Positions 27,901 through 37,526 are shown, numbered from the stretch's first letter. The stretch is 64,000 nucleotides of DNA from Rhizobium sp. BT04 (GCF_030053135.1 NZ_CP125650.1:248001-312000); one strand, 5' to 3'. Translations and numbers: made by a program. The notes: a model not told the origin generated them from the sequence alone.

Positions 27901-29350
27901 GCTTGCAGGTTCCGGGGCGTTCTGGACCAGCCCCTCGGTCAACAATTTTGTGTTGCTTGCTCGTAGGGACTGTCGTGCTGCCGTGTCATCCAGCGCCGTA
28001 GTCCGCGCCTGCATCATGGCGACGGCCAGGTCACCCAGATAACGCCTGTGTTGCCCCAGCATGCTTTGTCGAAGTTGCTCGGCACGTTCGGGAATATCTT
28101 CATGCTGTTTTACCAGCAGCGAGATGGTGCTTTCCTTGGTGGTGGGAAGGGCGCCGGCGTCTCCAACCTGCAGGAGGACTTGGAGGTAAAACGGGATCCG
28201 GGCAAGGTCGCGGACGCCTGACGTTCTGCGCACACGGTCGAGCAAGTCCTGAGCAACACTTCCATGCCGGGATGCCAGGTCTTCCTGCTGCTCGTCGGAG
28301 AGCGACTCGACGTGAACCGTCCGCGCAACAAAGGGCACCGCCGCGGCCTGTGGGCGCGTGGTAATGCAGATGACCAGAAGCGGAAATTCACGCCTGAGCG
28401 CCCGCATGGTCTTGATAAGGGCTAGCCGCGCAACCGGTGTCACCTCGTTCCAGCCGTCCAATAGGAACGCAATTTCACCGTGCGCTGAGAGAAACTTGAG
28501 ATGCTCTGACCGGATGCCTGCAAATGCCTGACGACCAACTACCCATGAAAAGAGGTCGTCCACGCTCTGGCCGACTTCTGCGAGCGGGACCAGCAGCGGT
28601 AAAGGCCCGCTTTCCAAAAGTCTGGCACCGAGCTGCACCAACGTGGTCGACTTTCCCTGACCCGGCTCCGCCACGAGGTCCAGAACGCCACACGACCGGA
28701 GTGCTGCGGCCATTTCGACGTGCGTGAATGACTTTCCCCGCGATGAGGCAGATGTCAGATAGAGCGAAACGGCATGGGCGGGGCCCTGCTGAGCGAATGT
28801 CTCGATGTGGCGCTGAGCTGCCGAGCGCACCTTTTCTAACAGGGCTGGCAAATCTTCGCTCCGTGGAAGGCCAAACTGCTTGCGGAGATATCCAAGCGCA
28901 TCCGCGAGTTCGGTGCCCATAGGCTCCACGCGGGCGCGGCCACCTGTTAGCAGTTGTTCAAACGCCCTTTCTTCCGCGTCCTTCTTCCATTTGTGAAGCA
29001 ATTCGACCGGGAATGCCTTTTCGTCATGGTCGATCTGGTGGGCATGGTCGCTACAAAGCCAGATTCCATTATCCCGGGGCTTTCCGTTCTTCCGGGGTCA
29101 GGCGGGCGTCGTAACGGGCAAAGCCCTCCGAGGCGGCCGTGATGTGCGCCGCCACACCGATGTTCATCGTGCCTGGACCGCCTTTTTGCGGGCCGACAGT
29201 TGGTTTGGTGCATTCCGGGTTGGAGCAGAGCCAACCAACACGCTGGGCCAACAGACGCTTGGTCGGCTCGGTGAAATTGTCGCGCTGGCTCTTGCCGGAG
29301 GACGCAAGTGAGGTGGATGGTGTGGTGCTTACTTCGGGACTGACGCTCAT
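24934..29350 (-). pseudogene. HNH-STAND NTPase, large defence-type protein with one frameshift
   Basis: Two frames join into one protein of about 1470 residues. The N-terminal piece (ATG 29350) has CSNPECTKPT, IGVAAHITAASEGF and RLTPEERKAP; after one extra base in the G-run at 29073-29079 the frame continues NGIWLCSDHAHQIDHD, completing an HNH nuclease-type zinc module. Next is a NACHT/STAND ATPase with Walker A AEPGQGKSTTL and Walker B IAFLLDGWNEV, then about 1000 residues of helical repeat-like sequence. The architecture (nuclease, NTPase, sensor repeats) is that of bacterial NLR-like anti-phage proteins. Removing one base restores the whole frame, so it is either a recent pseudogene or a sequencing error. 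Confidence 0.75.
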
Positions 29351-30270
29351 GATCAGAGCTTAGCGCCGTCCGGACTAACGGCAAAGAACAAAGAACGCAC
29401 CAAACAAAGGCGCAGGCGCTGTCTCAACGCGATTGTAGAAATGGTTAAGTCAAAGTCTGACATCGTCCTTGCAGAATGGTAGTGGGTCGCTCGTCCCAAG
29501 TAGCGACGTCTGGTTTTCCATGGGCAAAAGAAGTCCTCGACCGACCAAGAGACTATCCCAAATGGTACCTTGGCTGACTGCAGGTATGTCTGGTTTCGGA
29601 GACAGGGCTGAAATGCCTGAACGACCGGAATGGGGGCGCAAAGCGGCCACCACGACTTCGCTCTGAGTCTGCTTCGGTGCAGGGTTTCGGATGCCGACCA
29701 TCCACGTGGTGGGTGGCGCCGAGGCGGCCGTCCGAAGCGATCCGTTGTTCAAGGAGCCTCGTGGACGCCGTGTTGCAAGGATGTTCACGGTCTGAGCTAA
29801 AATGATCGCATAATGGATCGAAGGGAACTGGCCCGGCAGGCGAGCAAAGAAAGACAAGGTTGACAGGCGCATTGCTTCTTCGATTGAGGGTTCGGCAGTT
29901 CATGCGTGACGACGGTGGTGCCGATCGATCGGGCCTTCGCCCGTGCGCGCTGGCAACGCCGGCGCTCTGGATGCGCTACATAGACCGCGTCGGGGTTGGC
30001 GGAAAATCTTTTAAAACTCCGGCGATGCACAACAAGGAAGCTCGCCGATAAGTTGCCCACGTGCAACTTTTGAATCAGTACGGTTTGACTTCGTTCAGGG
30101 CCAATGTAGCCTCACCCGTCTCATCCCCCATTCGACTGGCCACGAATTCTGCTCCTGGAAAGGTGAGGTGGACATTTGAGCGTGGCTATAGACGGGCAGT
30201 CCGGTAATCGTTATTTCGGATATACCACCCCATCACCAAATCATCCCGTGAATTTTCAAGGGCTTTTATA
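29351..30270. other. 900-base region without a supported gene
   Basis: It lies between the divergent HNH-STAND and SyrB-like genes. No open frame has a convincing start and protein content. The promoters of both flanking genes should be here. Confidence 0.4.
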
Positions 30271-30945
30271 TTGAAAAAAGTGCAACGCAGTTTTGCCGTC
30301 GAGTACAAAAGCGGCAGACGAAAACTCGATACTAGGTCGAACTCGATCTGGGGCAACGTGGACCTAAAATCCGTCGCTCGCGACCTAGACAAAGAGGCAA
30401 TGCCGTTTCTGTCGGATAGCTCTCAGAGTGGCAAATCCAACAGCGAAATTTCTCTACCAAAACCAGATCAGGCTGAGTCGTTGTTGACACCGCCTCTTGA
30501 GCCGTCGACAACTGCATCAGATACACAGGAGACGAGCATGGCCGACGAGACTGATACTGCAACCAGTGCCGATGTGCCGGCCGTTGTCGAAACGCCAATT
30601 ACGCCGAAGAAACAGCGCAAACCCAGGGCCAAGAAAGCCGCGACACTCGAAACCGCGTCAGCTGACACTACGGCAGAGCCAGCAGCTGCTCTGGCCGGCG
30701 CCGGTGGTGTGAAGAGGAGAGGGCGCAAGACAAAGGTGGTCGAAGCTGCGGCGAGTGCCAAACGCGCACCGGTGCGCCGCGCTCCAAAGGCTGTGCAGCC
30801 GGCGCCTGCCGCGCCGATGACCGCGATCGATGAGATGGCAGACCTATTGCAGTTGGAAGAGGAAAATCAACGGCTGCGCAAGCTTCTGGCTGAAAAACTT
30901 CGCGCTGAAAATGCCGATCTGCGCAAACGGCTGAAGCTCGATTGA
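30271..30945 (+). CDS. SyrB-like transcriptional regulator
   Basis: Up to 224 residues from TTG 30271, or 135 residues from ATG 30538, which has AGGAG seven bases upstream. The part after the internal ATG (MADETDTATSADVPAVVE; PKKQRKPRAKKAA; a Lys/Arg/Ala-rich middle; LLQLEEENQRLRKLLAEKLR) matches SyrB, a rhizobial repressor of syrM and symbiotic polysaccharide genes. The last 40 residues form a leucine-zipper-like coil. The extra N-terminal 89 residues (VEYKSGRRKLDTRSNSIWGN) are in frame and look conserved in rhizobial relatives, so a two-start gene is possible. Targets are unknown. Confidence 0.75.
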   Translation: MKKVQRSFAVEYKSGRRKLDTRSNSIWGNVDLKSVARDLDKEAMPFLSDSSQSGKSNSEISLPKPDQAESLLTPPLEPSTTASDTQETSMADETDTATSADVPAVVETPITPKKQRKPRAKKAATLETASADTTAEPAAALAGAGGVKRRGRKTKVVEAAASAKRAPVRRAPKAVQPAPAAPMTAIDEMADLLQLEEENQRLRKLLAEKLRAENADLRKRLKLD

Positions 30946-31074
30946 TAAAGGCAGCCGGTCAACCGCCGGGCGCATTTCCATGCTTATCAAGATACACATT
31001 TTGGCGGCGGTGGATGCTGTTGCCAGAAGTAAAACACACTGCCTGCTTGCGGGATAACACGCGAGGTCGGATAG

Positions 31075-31628
31075 ATGGCGTCTCCCTGGAAATTCCTTGC
31101 CCGACTGATCTCACCGGGACGCGAACAAAAGCGAAAAAACGGCTCGACCGAGAAGGTTTCGCCGGAGGCGTTGCCTAGTTCTGGTCCGACTGAAACGCCT
31201 GCCGAGGACAGCCTGACCAGCGCTGCTCGACCGGCAAGCGAGGAGCCACCTCGTCACGATGAAGCCGCTGCAATCTCCGCAGTGCCAGTGCAATCCGAAG
31301 AAGCCGAAAACGATGTCCACGACAAGGTCGACGGCGAAGTTGCCGAAATCGTGGAGGTCGCTGATCCCGCTATATCAGGTGGTACTGGTTTCGACGTCAC
31401 CGCTGCGAATGATGCCGCTAGGCTCAAGCGAATTGCCGAGTCGCACCGCGCGAGCAAAGGAGCCGCAGCAAGGAAGCGGTGGCGATTGCAAACGATCCCC
31501 AATTTATCCAAACTGCAAACGGGATGAGCCTCGATGACTAGATCAGGATGCTCAGGGATCAGCTGGCCAGAAAGCTAACGTTGCAAAACGCGCAGTTGAG
31601 AAAAATGCTGGAGCGGTTTGAACCATGA
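31075..31628 (+). pseudogene. Second SyrB-related gene, frameshifted and with an in-frame amber codon
   Basis: The frame from ATG 31075 is acidic and ends at 31527, but a shift near 31480 leads to NDPQFIQTANGMSLDD, then TAG (31539-31541), then IRMLRDQLARKLTLQNAQLR and a stop at 31628. Relatives carry a Glu at the TAG position (DDEI) and end in the same coil as SyrB. It follows the SyrB-like gene in the same direction and is probably a decayed paralogue. Two lesions make loss of function likely. Confidence 0.6.
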
Positions 31629-31719
31629 GCGTGACGCGCTGCCTGCCTTTTAAGCTTGTTGCAGGTGTCCTTTCAAGGCGATAGAGGCGGCATCCTATCT
31701 TGCGACCTATCCTCACGAC

Positions 31720-31750
31720 GGTTATACTGTTTTTGAAAAACAGTATAACC
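31720..31750. promoter_or_regulatory. 31-bp near-perfect palindrome upstream of the nucleotidyltransferase gene
   Basis: Arms of 15 bases, GGTTATACTGTTTTT and AAAAACAGTATAACC, are perfectly complementary around one G. It lies 13 bases before the ATG at 31764, overlapping where promoter or ribosome-site control would act. It looks like an operator for a dimeric repressor. It also resembles a terminator, but the next gene starts immediately. Confidence 0.7.
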
Positions 31751-31763
31751 CTGGAGTCGAGCT

Positions 31764-32858
31764 ATGAAGTCCATCGACCTCATGTATCAGACGATGCTCG
31801 CTGAGCTCGGTCAGCGCTCGCTCGACGCCGCTTGGACGGCCGATTTCCCTCCGGAGGGTCGGTTCACCCCGGCAAACATCAAGGGGCGCAAGTACTGGTA
31901 TTTCGACATCCCGGATGGACATGGTGGTACGAAACGTCGTTACGTCGGTTCCGCTGATGATCCGGTTATCGCACAGCGCGTAGCTGATCATAAGCGGGAC
32001 AAGGACGATCTACGCGCTCGCAGGCGCTTGGTAAATACCCTGACCCGCGAAGGCGGGATGATCGCCCCTGACGCCATGTCGGGCGATATCGTCGAGGCTC
32101 TTGCCGATGGCGGTCTCTTTCGGCTCCGGGGTATTCTCATAGGCACGGTGGCCTTTCAGTGCTATTCAGGACTGCTCGGTGTCCGTCTTCCCATGGCTGC
32201 GATCCTGACCGGCGATGCTGACATCGCCCAGGACTATGCCATCAGTCGGGAGGTCGAAGATAGTCTGCCTTCGATCCTTGAGTTGCTGCAGGGCGTCGAC
32301 GCCAGCTTTCGTCCAGTTCCACATCGATCGGGAGCCGCGGTCTCGTCAGCGTTTCAGAATGCCGACGGCTACAGGGTTGAGTTCCTGACGTCGAACCGTG
32401 GTTCGGATGACTACATCGATCAGCCGGCGAAGATGCCCGCTCTTGGTGGCGCCAGCGCGGATCCACTGCGCTTTCTCGACTTCCTCATAAGGGAACCCGT
32501 CAGGACAATGCTGCTCCACCGAAGCGGTGTTCCGGTCGTCGTCCCTGATCCGTCCCGGTATGCCGTCCACAAGCTAATAGTCGCCAGCCGCCGAAACACG
32601 GACGGGCAGGGGCCGGCGAAGCGTGAGAAGGACATCCGACAAGCTGCGCTGCTCTTCGAAGCGCTGCAGCAGACAAGGCGATCTACTGACTTGGCGCTCG
32701 TCTACAACGAAGCATGGAGGCGCGGGCCTACATGGCGAGAAGGTATTCGAACCGGGGCGGGAATGCTGCCAGCACAAGATGCCGAGCGGCTCAACACGGT
32801 CCTGACCGAGGGCGGAAAAAGAAACGGCGAAGAAATTGAACTTCCGTTTGGAGAATAG
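31764..32858 (+). CDS. Nucleotidyltransferase-fold protein (GSU2403 / NTP_transf_8 type)
   Basis: 364 residues, ATG with GGAG eight bases upstream. The layout agrees with the GSU2403 nucleotidyltransferase-fold family: an N-terminal helical region with YWYFDIPDGHGGTKRRYVG, a central GTVAFQCYSGLLGVRLP and the acidic pair ILTGDADIAQDYAISRE, then a long C-terminal helical part (YAVHKLIVASRRN). Relatives often occur next to small DNA-binding genes in toxin-antitoxin-like or defence loci. Here it is alone behind a striking palindrome, so an unlinked or lost partner may control it. Activity is not established. Confidence 0.7.
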   Translation: MKSIDLMYQTMLAELGQRSLDAAWTADFPPEGRFTPANIKGRKYWYFDIPDGHGGTKRRYVGSADDPVIAQRVADHKRDKDDLRARRRLVNTLTREGGMIAPDAMSGDIVEALADGGLFRLRGILIGTVAFQCYSGLLGVRLPMAAILTGDADIAQDYAISREVEDSLPSILELLQGVDASFRPVPHRSGAAVSSAFQNADGYRVEFLTSNRGSDDYIDQPAKMPALGGASADPLRFLDFLIREPVRTMLLHRSGVPVVVPDPSRYAVHKLIVASRRNTDGQGPAKREKDIRQAALLFEALQQTRRSTDLALVYNEAWRRGPTWREGIRTGAGMLPAQDAERLNTVLTEGGKRNGEEIELPFGE

Positions 32859-32929
32859 GCCGTCTTTCAAGGCTAAGCAGTTGATTTGATTCGAAGTCGT
32901 GAAGACAATGAAGATGAATATGGTCCTGC

Positions 32930-34004
32930 GGGGTCCTGTGCCGAATATCTGCATCGCACGGTCTCAGATCTGGCCCCGGCCAGCGCCGGGCAGGCGAAGC
33001 GCTGATCTACATAGCAAGGGGGTCAATCGAGAAGATCGCGGTCGGCGACGTGCTCCTGATACGCAAGGGCGACGTCGTACCGGCCGACGGGGCTCTCGTC
33101 AGCGAAGTCGCGACGATCGACCAGGCGGTCCTGACCGGAGAGCCCTTAAGGGTGCGCATCGCGAGGGATGGCAACATTTCAAGTGGCGCTACGAACGAGG
33201 GGGACGTGATCGAAATCCGCGTTCTAAGTCGCGCCGAGACAGCACCTATGCCGGAATACCGGAATAGTGAGGCTCGTGGAAGCATCGAGGCGCTCCAAGG
33301 CGAAGCTGATGCGACTGGCCGACCGGTTCTCGGTGTGGTTCTTGTTCGCCACGGTAGCGATTGCAGGCGTCTCGGCGTTCATGTCCGGAGACCTGTCAAG
33401 GATCGTGGCCGTGCTGGTCGTCGCCACGCCCTGTCCGTTGATCCTGGCCGTACCCGTCGCACTTGCGAAGGAGGGCGTTCTGGTGAAGGGTGCGGGACCT
33501 CTCGAGGCACTCGTCCAGGCCACCGTGGCGGTGTTCGACAAGACGGGGACGCTCACCGCGGGACAGCCCGAAGTCGGCCACATCGAGGGATCGGAGCATC
33601 CTAACAGGATCCTGCGGCTGGCCGCCTCGCTGGACCAGGCGTCGGGCCATGTGGTCGGACGCGCGCTGGTGGACGAGGCGCATAGACGTGGGTTGGTAGT
33701 GAGCCGCCCATCGGAGGTGACCGAGACCGCGGGATCCGGAATCGTCGATGGCGTGCGCGTCGGCGTCGGAGGAGACGCCTATTTCGCAGAGGCGCCGCCG
33801 TCCGGGCCTAACGGGTCAGGCAGCGCAATGCGTGTCAAGGTAGTGTTTGACGGCACGCCGGCTGGCACGATCACGCTCGAAGACCGGCTTCAATACCTTC
33901 CGCCAGTCGGCGGGGCATTGCTTCAGGAGGCCATCGACGTCGCGGTCATTCTAACGCCCTTCGCGCCCTCTAATGGGCGAGAAGCACTAGTAGCTCGGCC
34001 TTGA
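32930..34004 (+). pseudogene. Heavy-metal P1B-type ATPase, frameshifted and truncated
   Basis: Pieces in three frames follow the order of a P-type ATPase: VGDVLLIRKGDVVPADGALV, AVLTGEPLRVRI, the transmembrane segment FSVWFLFATVAIAGVSAFMS, the ion-site motif ATPCPLILAVPVALA and the phosphorylation motif VFDKTGTLTAGQPEVGH. The N-terminal metal-binding and first membrane segments and most of the phosphatase domain are missing. A near-match FNR/FixK box (TTGA-N6-TCGA) lies at 32881-32894. The 3' end overlaps the convergent stress-protein gene. Confidence 0.8.
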
Positions 34005-34791
34005 CGAGAAGTTCTCGAGTGACGCCGCCGAGGATGAACTCACGAAGCCGCGAATGGCCAAATCCGCCCGCGACCAGAAGGTCCGCCTTTCGTTCCAGCG
34101 CGGCCGATTGGATGGCGCCTGTCGCGGTCTCGCCGCCTGCCTGGATCGATACGTCATCCACGTCGAGTCCCGAATGCTTCAACGAAGAGATCAGGAGGGC
34201 GCGGTTCGCCTCGTCGATCTCCTTGTCGTCGGTGATCGAGATGACCTGCACCTTGATCGCGCGTTCGATGAAGACCCGTGCGCTGGAAAGGGCGCGCGCT
34301 GCGGTGGCGCTGCCGTCCCAGGCGACGGCGATCGTGTCCACACGAGAGTAGACGCTGGTGGCTGGAAATAGCACGAGCGGACGGCCGCTTCCGAATAGCA
34401 GCGTTTCGGAGAGTTGCCGGGAGAGCTCCGAGGCTTCGACGATGGAAAGGTCGTAGCACTTGGCAATTTCAGAAAAGCGTTCATAGACGAACGGTTCCCT
34501 GACCTCGAATCCGTGGATTCGCACCTCGAAGCCAGTTTCCGAAATAGCGTCGGCGATGTGTCCCCGCAGCGAAGTCCCGCTGTCCCGGCTATACCGTTCT
34601 GCTTGTCCCCGCCATGTCTCGACATCGATAACGGTGGGAAAGGGCGGATGGACCTGGGGGATCCGGACTTGTGGAATACTGGCGACGAGATGGGCGTCAT
34701 TCTGCCTAGCGAGGCCGATAGCATTGTCGATTATGGCGAAGGAACTCGCGTCGGGATAGGTCGACAACGGGAGATGGAACTGCGGCTTCAT
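33970..34791 (-). CDS. Universal stress protein (tandem UspA domains)
   Basis: 273 residues. The first Usp-like half is degenerate (DASSFAIIDNAIGLARQNDA) and the second has the ATP-binding pattern GGFGHSRLREFILGGVTREL near the C-terminus. Two-domain Usp proteins of this kind are typical members of FixK/Nnr-type low-oxygen regulons in rhizobia. The frame is intact, unlike most neighbours. The 3' end overlaps the P-type ATPase remnant by 35 bases, tail to tail. Confidence 0.85.
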   Translation of the reverse strand: MKPQFHLPLSTYPDASSFAIIDNAIGLARQNDAHLVASIPQVRIPQVHPPFPTVIDVETWRGQAERYSRDSGTSLRGHIADAISETGFEVRIHGFEVREPFVYERFSEIAKCYDLSIVEASELSRQLSETLLFGSGRPLVLFPATSVYSRVDTIAVAWDGSATAARALSSARVFIERAIKVQVISITDDKEIDEANRALLISSLKHSGLDVDDVSIQAGGETATGAIQSAALERKADLLVAGGFGHSRLREFILGGVTRELLVKAELLVLLAH

Positions 34792-34847
34792 GCTTGCCTC
34801 CTGAGGTTAAACTTCCGTCATGATGCATGCCGCTGAGAGAGTTCGCA

Positions 34848-34861
34848 TTGCGCTTGGTCAA
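34848..34861. promoter_or_regulatory. Near-match FNR/FixK box
   Basis: TTGC-N6-TCAA, one mismatch from TTGA-N6-TCAA. It lies between the divergent stress-protein and flavin-binding-protein genes, about 60 bases before the latter, and would fit the island-wide pattern. Confidence 0.35.
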
Positions 34862-34920
34862 GGCCGCGGCGCAATGAAGCTCCTATAATCGCGCCTTCAT
34901 CGAAGCTGGAGGATACGGCC

Positions 34921-35376
34921 ATGACGATCAATCTGACGGAGATCAACCCCGGTGAGTGCTACCGCATCCTGGAGAACGAGCGTTTCGGTCATCTGGCATG
35001 CTGCAAGGATGGGCAGCTCTACGTGGCGGCGATCTATTTCGCCTTTTCCAACGGCGTCGCCTATAGCTTCACCATGCCCGGCAAAAAGCTCGACTGGATG
35101 CGGGGAACGACAAGGTCTGCCTACACATCGAGCAGCGTTCGAGCGCCGGCGGGTGGACGAGCATCGTCGTCGAAGGCAGGTTCGAGGAATTTCCTGACAG
35201 CGAGGCGCGACAAAGCGAACGGCTCCACGCGTGGTCTTCTCCAAAAGTATTCGGACTGGTGGGAAATCGGCTCTATGAAGCCCCAGGAGTTCCCCATGCC
35301 CGATGGCTCTCCTCATGTCTTCTACGGCATTGCCGTCACGGCCGTGTCGGGACGCAGTGCAGTCAGAACGGAATGA
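34921..35376 (+). pseudogene. Pyridoxamine-phosphate-oxidase-like flavin-binding protein, two compensating frameshifts
   Basis: The start (MTINLTEINPGECYRILENE; FGHLACCKDGQLYVAAIYFA) and the end (LLQKYSDWWEIGSMKP; VFYGIAVTAVSGRSAV) are in one frame. The middle is correct only in another frame (GNDKVCLHIEQRSSAGGWTS; VVEGRFEEFPDS). The shifts are near 35102 and 35230. Intact relatives are split-barrel FMN-binding proteins found with Usp and CBS genes in low-oxygen regulons. The encoded middle third would be wrong, so it is probably non-functional unless the bases are misread. Confidence 0.7.
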
Positions 35377-35802
35377 CCGTCGATGCTCGAGCCGAACCCG
35401 CATCCCACAATCGGAGCACCACATGCCATATCTACGCGGCCTATATCCAAGCGCCACATCTAATTTCACCTCGCACCCGCGTTTCGCGCGGGCGCTCTGA
35501 TTCAAGACGAGATCTTTGCCGGTCGGCCGCGGTCACTGCGGATTTGACGGCGTCCGCCGCCCGGCGAGGGCTTCGATGCTTTGAATTTCCGACTCGACTT
35601 GCCCGCAGTATCGACCACGGTGATGCGGTCGAGGTTCTTTCGGACTATGTCGAGGGCGAGCTGGAGGAGTATCCTAGAGAGGTGGCGCGACTGTGTGAGG
35701 CCGGGTCACGAACGTTGTCGCACGCCGCCGAAATGTGTCGCGACGTCGCCGCCGGTCAGGCCAACGAGGCTGAAGCGAAGACGGTCGTGTGAAGCCCGCG
35801 GC
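35377..35802. other. Degenerate region, possible unknown gene end
   Basis: A frame ending at 35792 has a coherent acidic C-terminal stretch (VLSDYVEGELEEYPREVARL; LSHAAEMCRDVAAGQ), but I see no supported start and cannot name a family. Confidence 0.3.
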
Positions 35803-36208
35803 TCATCGGATGGTTCGCAAGACGAGCACGGTGCATGGTGCGCGCTGCACGACGTGGTCCACGACCGAGGCGAAGACGCGGTCGAGCACGTCGTCGCGGC
35901 GAGAGGCGATCACGGCGAGATCGGCGGCATCTCCTTTGCGATGGCGACGATGAGCTGCGACGGGTTGCCCGCTCGGACGTGTATAGAAGCAGGAGTCTCG
36001 GTCGACCGCGGGGCTTCCGAAAGCCTGGTCTCGGAGGCTCCCATCACCTCAACCGCCCAATCGTTCGGCGAGGCCGACGAGGGCAGGCCCTCCACCGCGT
36101 GAACGAGGTGGAGGCTTCCGTTGGGCGCGATCTGCGCGTGGGCCGTTTCGACGAGGTGGAGCATGCGTTGCCGGGATCCTCGGCCGATGGCGCCGTGGCG
36201 AACATGTC
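35803..36208 (-). pseudogene. Universal stress protein, frameshifted
   Basis: On the minus strand NGSLHLVHAVEGLPSSAS and HVRAGNPSQLIVAIAK are in one frame, and DAADLAVIASRRDDVLDRVF and VVQRAPCTVLVLR in another, with the shift near 35930. This is the order of a single-domain UspA. The N-terminal strand is poorly preserved. Confidence 0.65.
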
Positions 36209-36506
36209 AGTATATGTCCTTGCCAGACAGGCTAACGAACTCGGTCGTCAGTCCGTCGTCATGCGCTTCCTTGAGAAGCCGATCGGCGCTCATGATGTCG
36301 AGACACATGGTGCCCGTGAAGGATTGCCGCAGGGCGCAGCAGAAGTGATCTCTCGCCCATGCCTGGCCTCGCGGCGTCGCCGCCGTCACTTCCCAGCGAT
36401 CCTCGTCCCGACGTCCGAGAACAAGGTCTGCGGACGTTCGCTCGACGGGAGGAATGGTCGTGGCAGCGTTCGTTTCTGTCTTGCCGGTCTTTTCTTGTTC
36501 GCGCAT
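36207..36506 (-). CDS. Small conserved-looking protein of unknown function
   Basis: 99 residues from ATG 36506, which has a perfect AAAGGAG site. The protein is soluble and has no motif that I know (VLGRRDEDRWEVTAATPRGQ; ADRLLKEAHDDGLTTEFVSL). The two FNR/FixK boxes at 36574 and 36597 lie upstream of it and of the divergent dehydrogenase remnant, so it is probably oxygen-regulated. Confidence 0.6.
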   Translation of the reverse strand: MREQEKTGKTETNAATTIPPVERTSADLVLGRRDEDRWEVTAATPRGQAWARDHFCCALRQSFTGTMCLDIMSADRLLKEAHDDGLTTEFVSLSGKDIY

Positions 36507-36573
36507 GTCCGTCTCCTTTGGATGAGGTCGTGGCGCTGTGTCCAGGAGCCTATCTGTCCCCGGGCGTTTGTCT

Positions 36574-36587
36574 TTGACGAGCATCAA
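36574..36587. promoter_or_regulatory. FNR/FixK-type box (anaerobox)
   Basis: TTGACGAGCATCAA fits TTGA-N6-TCAA. It lies 67 bases before the start of the small minus-strand gene. Confidence 0.6.
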
Positions 36588-36596
36588 TCCGGATGT

Positions 36597-36610
36597 TTGA
36601 CCGGGATCAA
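36597..36610. promoter_or_regulatory. FNR/FixK-type box (anaerobox), second copy
   Basis: TTGACCGGGATCAA fits TTGA-N6-TCAA. The centre is 23 bases from the neighbouring box, about two helical turns. It faces the truncated alcohol dehydrogenase gene. Confidence 0.6.
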
Positions 36611-36629
36611 GCCAAGGTGGGGAAGGTGG

Positions 36630-37526
36630 CGATACGACTGTGGCCTGCGGCGTCTGCCGGACGGACCTTCACGTCTGCGAAGGAGACCTCTCCCAGCCAA
36701 AGCTTCCTCTCGTTCCAGGGCATGAGATTGTCGGAACCGTGATCGCAACGGGCGAGGGCCTTCCTCGTCGCCTTGTCGGTCAAAAAGTCGGGGTACCTTG
36801 GCTGGGCCATACCTGCGGGCACTGCGCATATTGCCGAGAGGGTCGCGAGAACCTGTGCAACGATCCTGGCTTCACGGGTACACAATCGACGGCGGCTTTG
36901 CGGCCCATGCGGCGGCCGAGGCGGGCTACGCGTTCGAACTGCCTGAAGATGCGGACCCGGTGGCGACCGCGCCTCTTCTCTGCGCGGGCCTCATCGGGTG
37001 GCAATCCCTGAAGATGGCGGGCGAGGGGAGGACGATCGGCATCTATGGGTTCGGCGCGGCCGCCCACATTCTCGTGCAGGTGTGCAAGCATCGAGGCCAG
37101 AGCGTCTATGCGTTTGTGCTTCCCGGTGACGAGGCCGGACGGAAGTTCACGCTTGATCTTGGCGCCGTCTGGGCCGGGTTTTCCGGTGAAAAGCCGCCGG
37201 TGCCGCTCGACGCCGCCATCATCTTCGCGCCGGCCGGCGAGCTCGTGCCAATGGCGCTCGACGTGGTGCGGAAGGGCGGAACGGTGGTCTGCGGCGGCAT
37301 CGACATGTCAGACATTCCGAGCATGCCCTATCGTCTGCTCTGGGGCGAGCGGCGGGTCGTCTCGGTGGCGAACCTGACGCGGAGCGACGGGGCGGAATTC
37401 TTCTCGATCGGGAAGGCGGCAGGGGTCAGATGCTTCACCAGCGTCTACCCCCTCGAGCATGCGAACGAGGCTCTCGACGATCTGCGCGCAGGCCGTGTCT
37501 CTGGAGCCGCCGTGATCGGTCCGTAG
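36630..37526 (+). pseudogene. Zinc alcohol dehydrogenase, 5'-truncated and frameshifted
   Basis: The sequence enters at ACGVCRTDLHVCEGDL with the catalytic-zinc Cys, then GHEIVG and the structural-zinc loop CGHCAYCREGRENLC. The frame shifts near 36880 and continues TIDGGFAAHAAAEAGYAFEL, GIYGFGAAAHILVQVCKHRG and the normal C-terminus to 37526. The first 20-30 codons are absent; the anaeroboxes lie almost directly in front, as if a deletion removed the start. Intact enzymes of this type (AdhP-like) oxidise alcohols with NAD. Confidence 0.8.

Noticed and set aside
31720..31750. LexA box
   Set aside because: The TACTGT/ACAGTA core has nine instead of eight spacer bases, and alphaproteobacterial LexA uses a GTTC-N7-GTTC site.
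35835..36725. 296-codon plus-strand frame
   Set aside because: It is antisense to the Usp remnant and the small gene with a perfect ribosome site; composition is Arg-rich as in GC-rich shadow frames.
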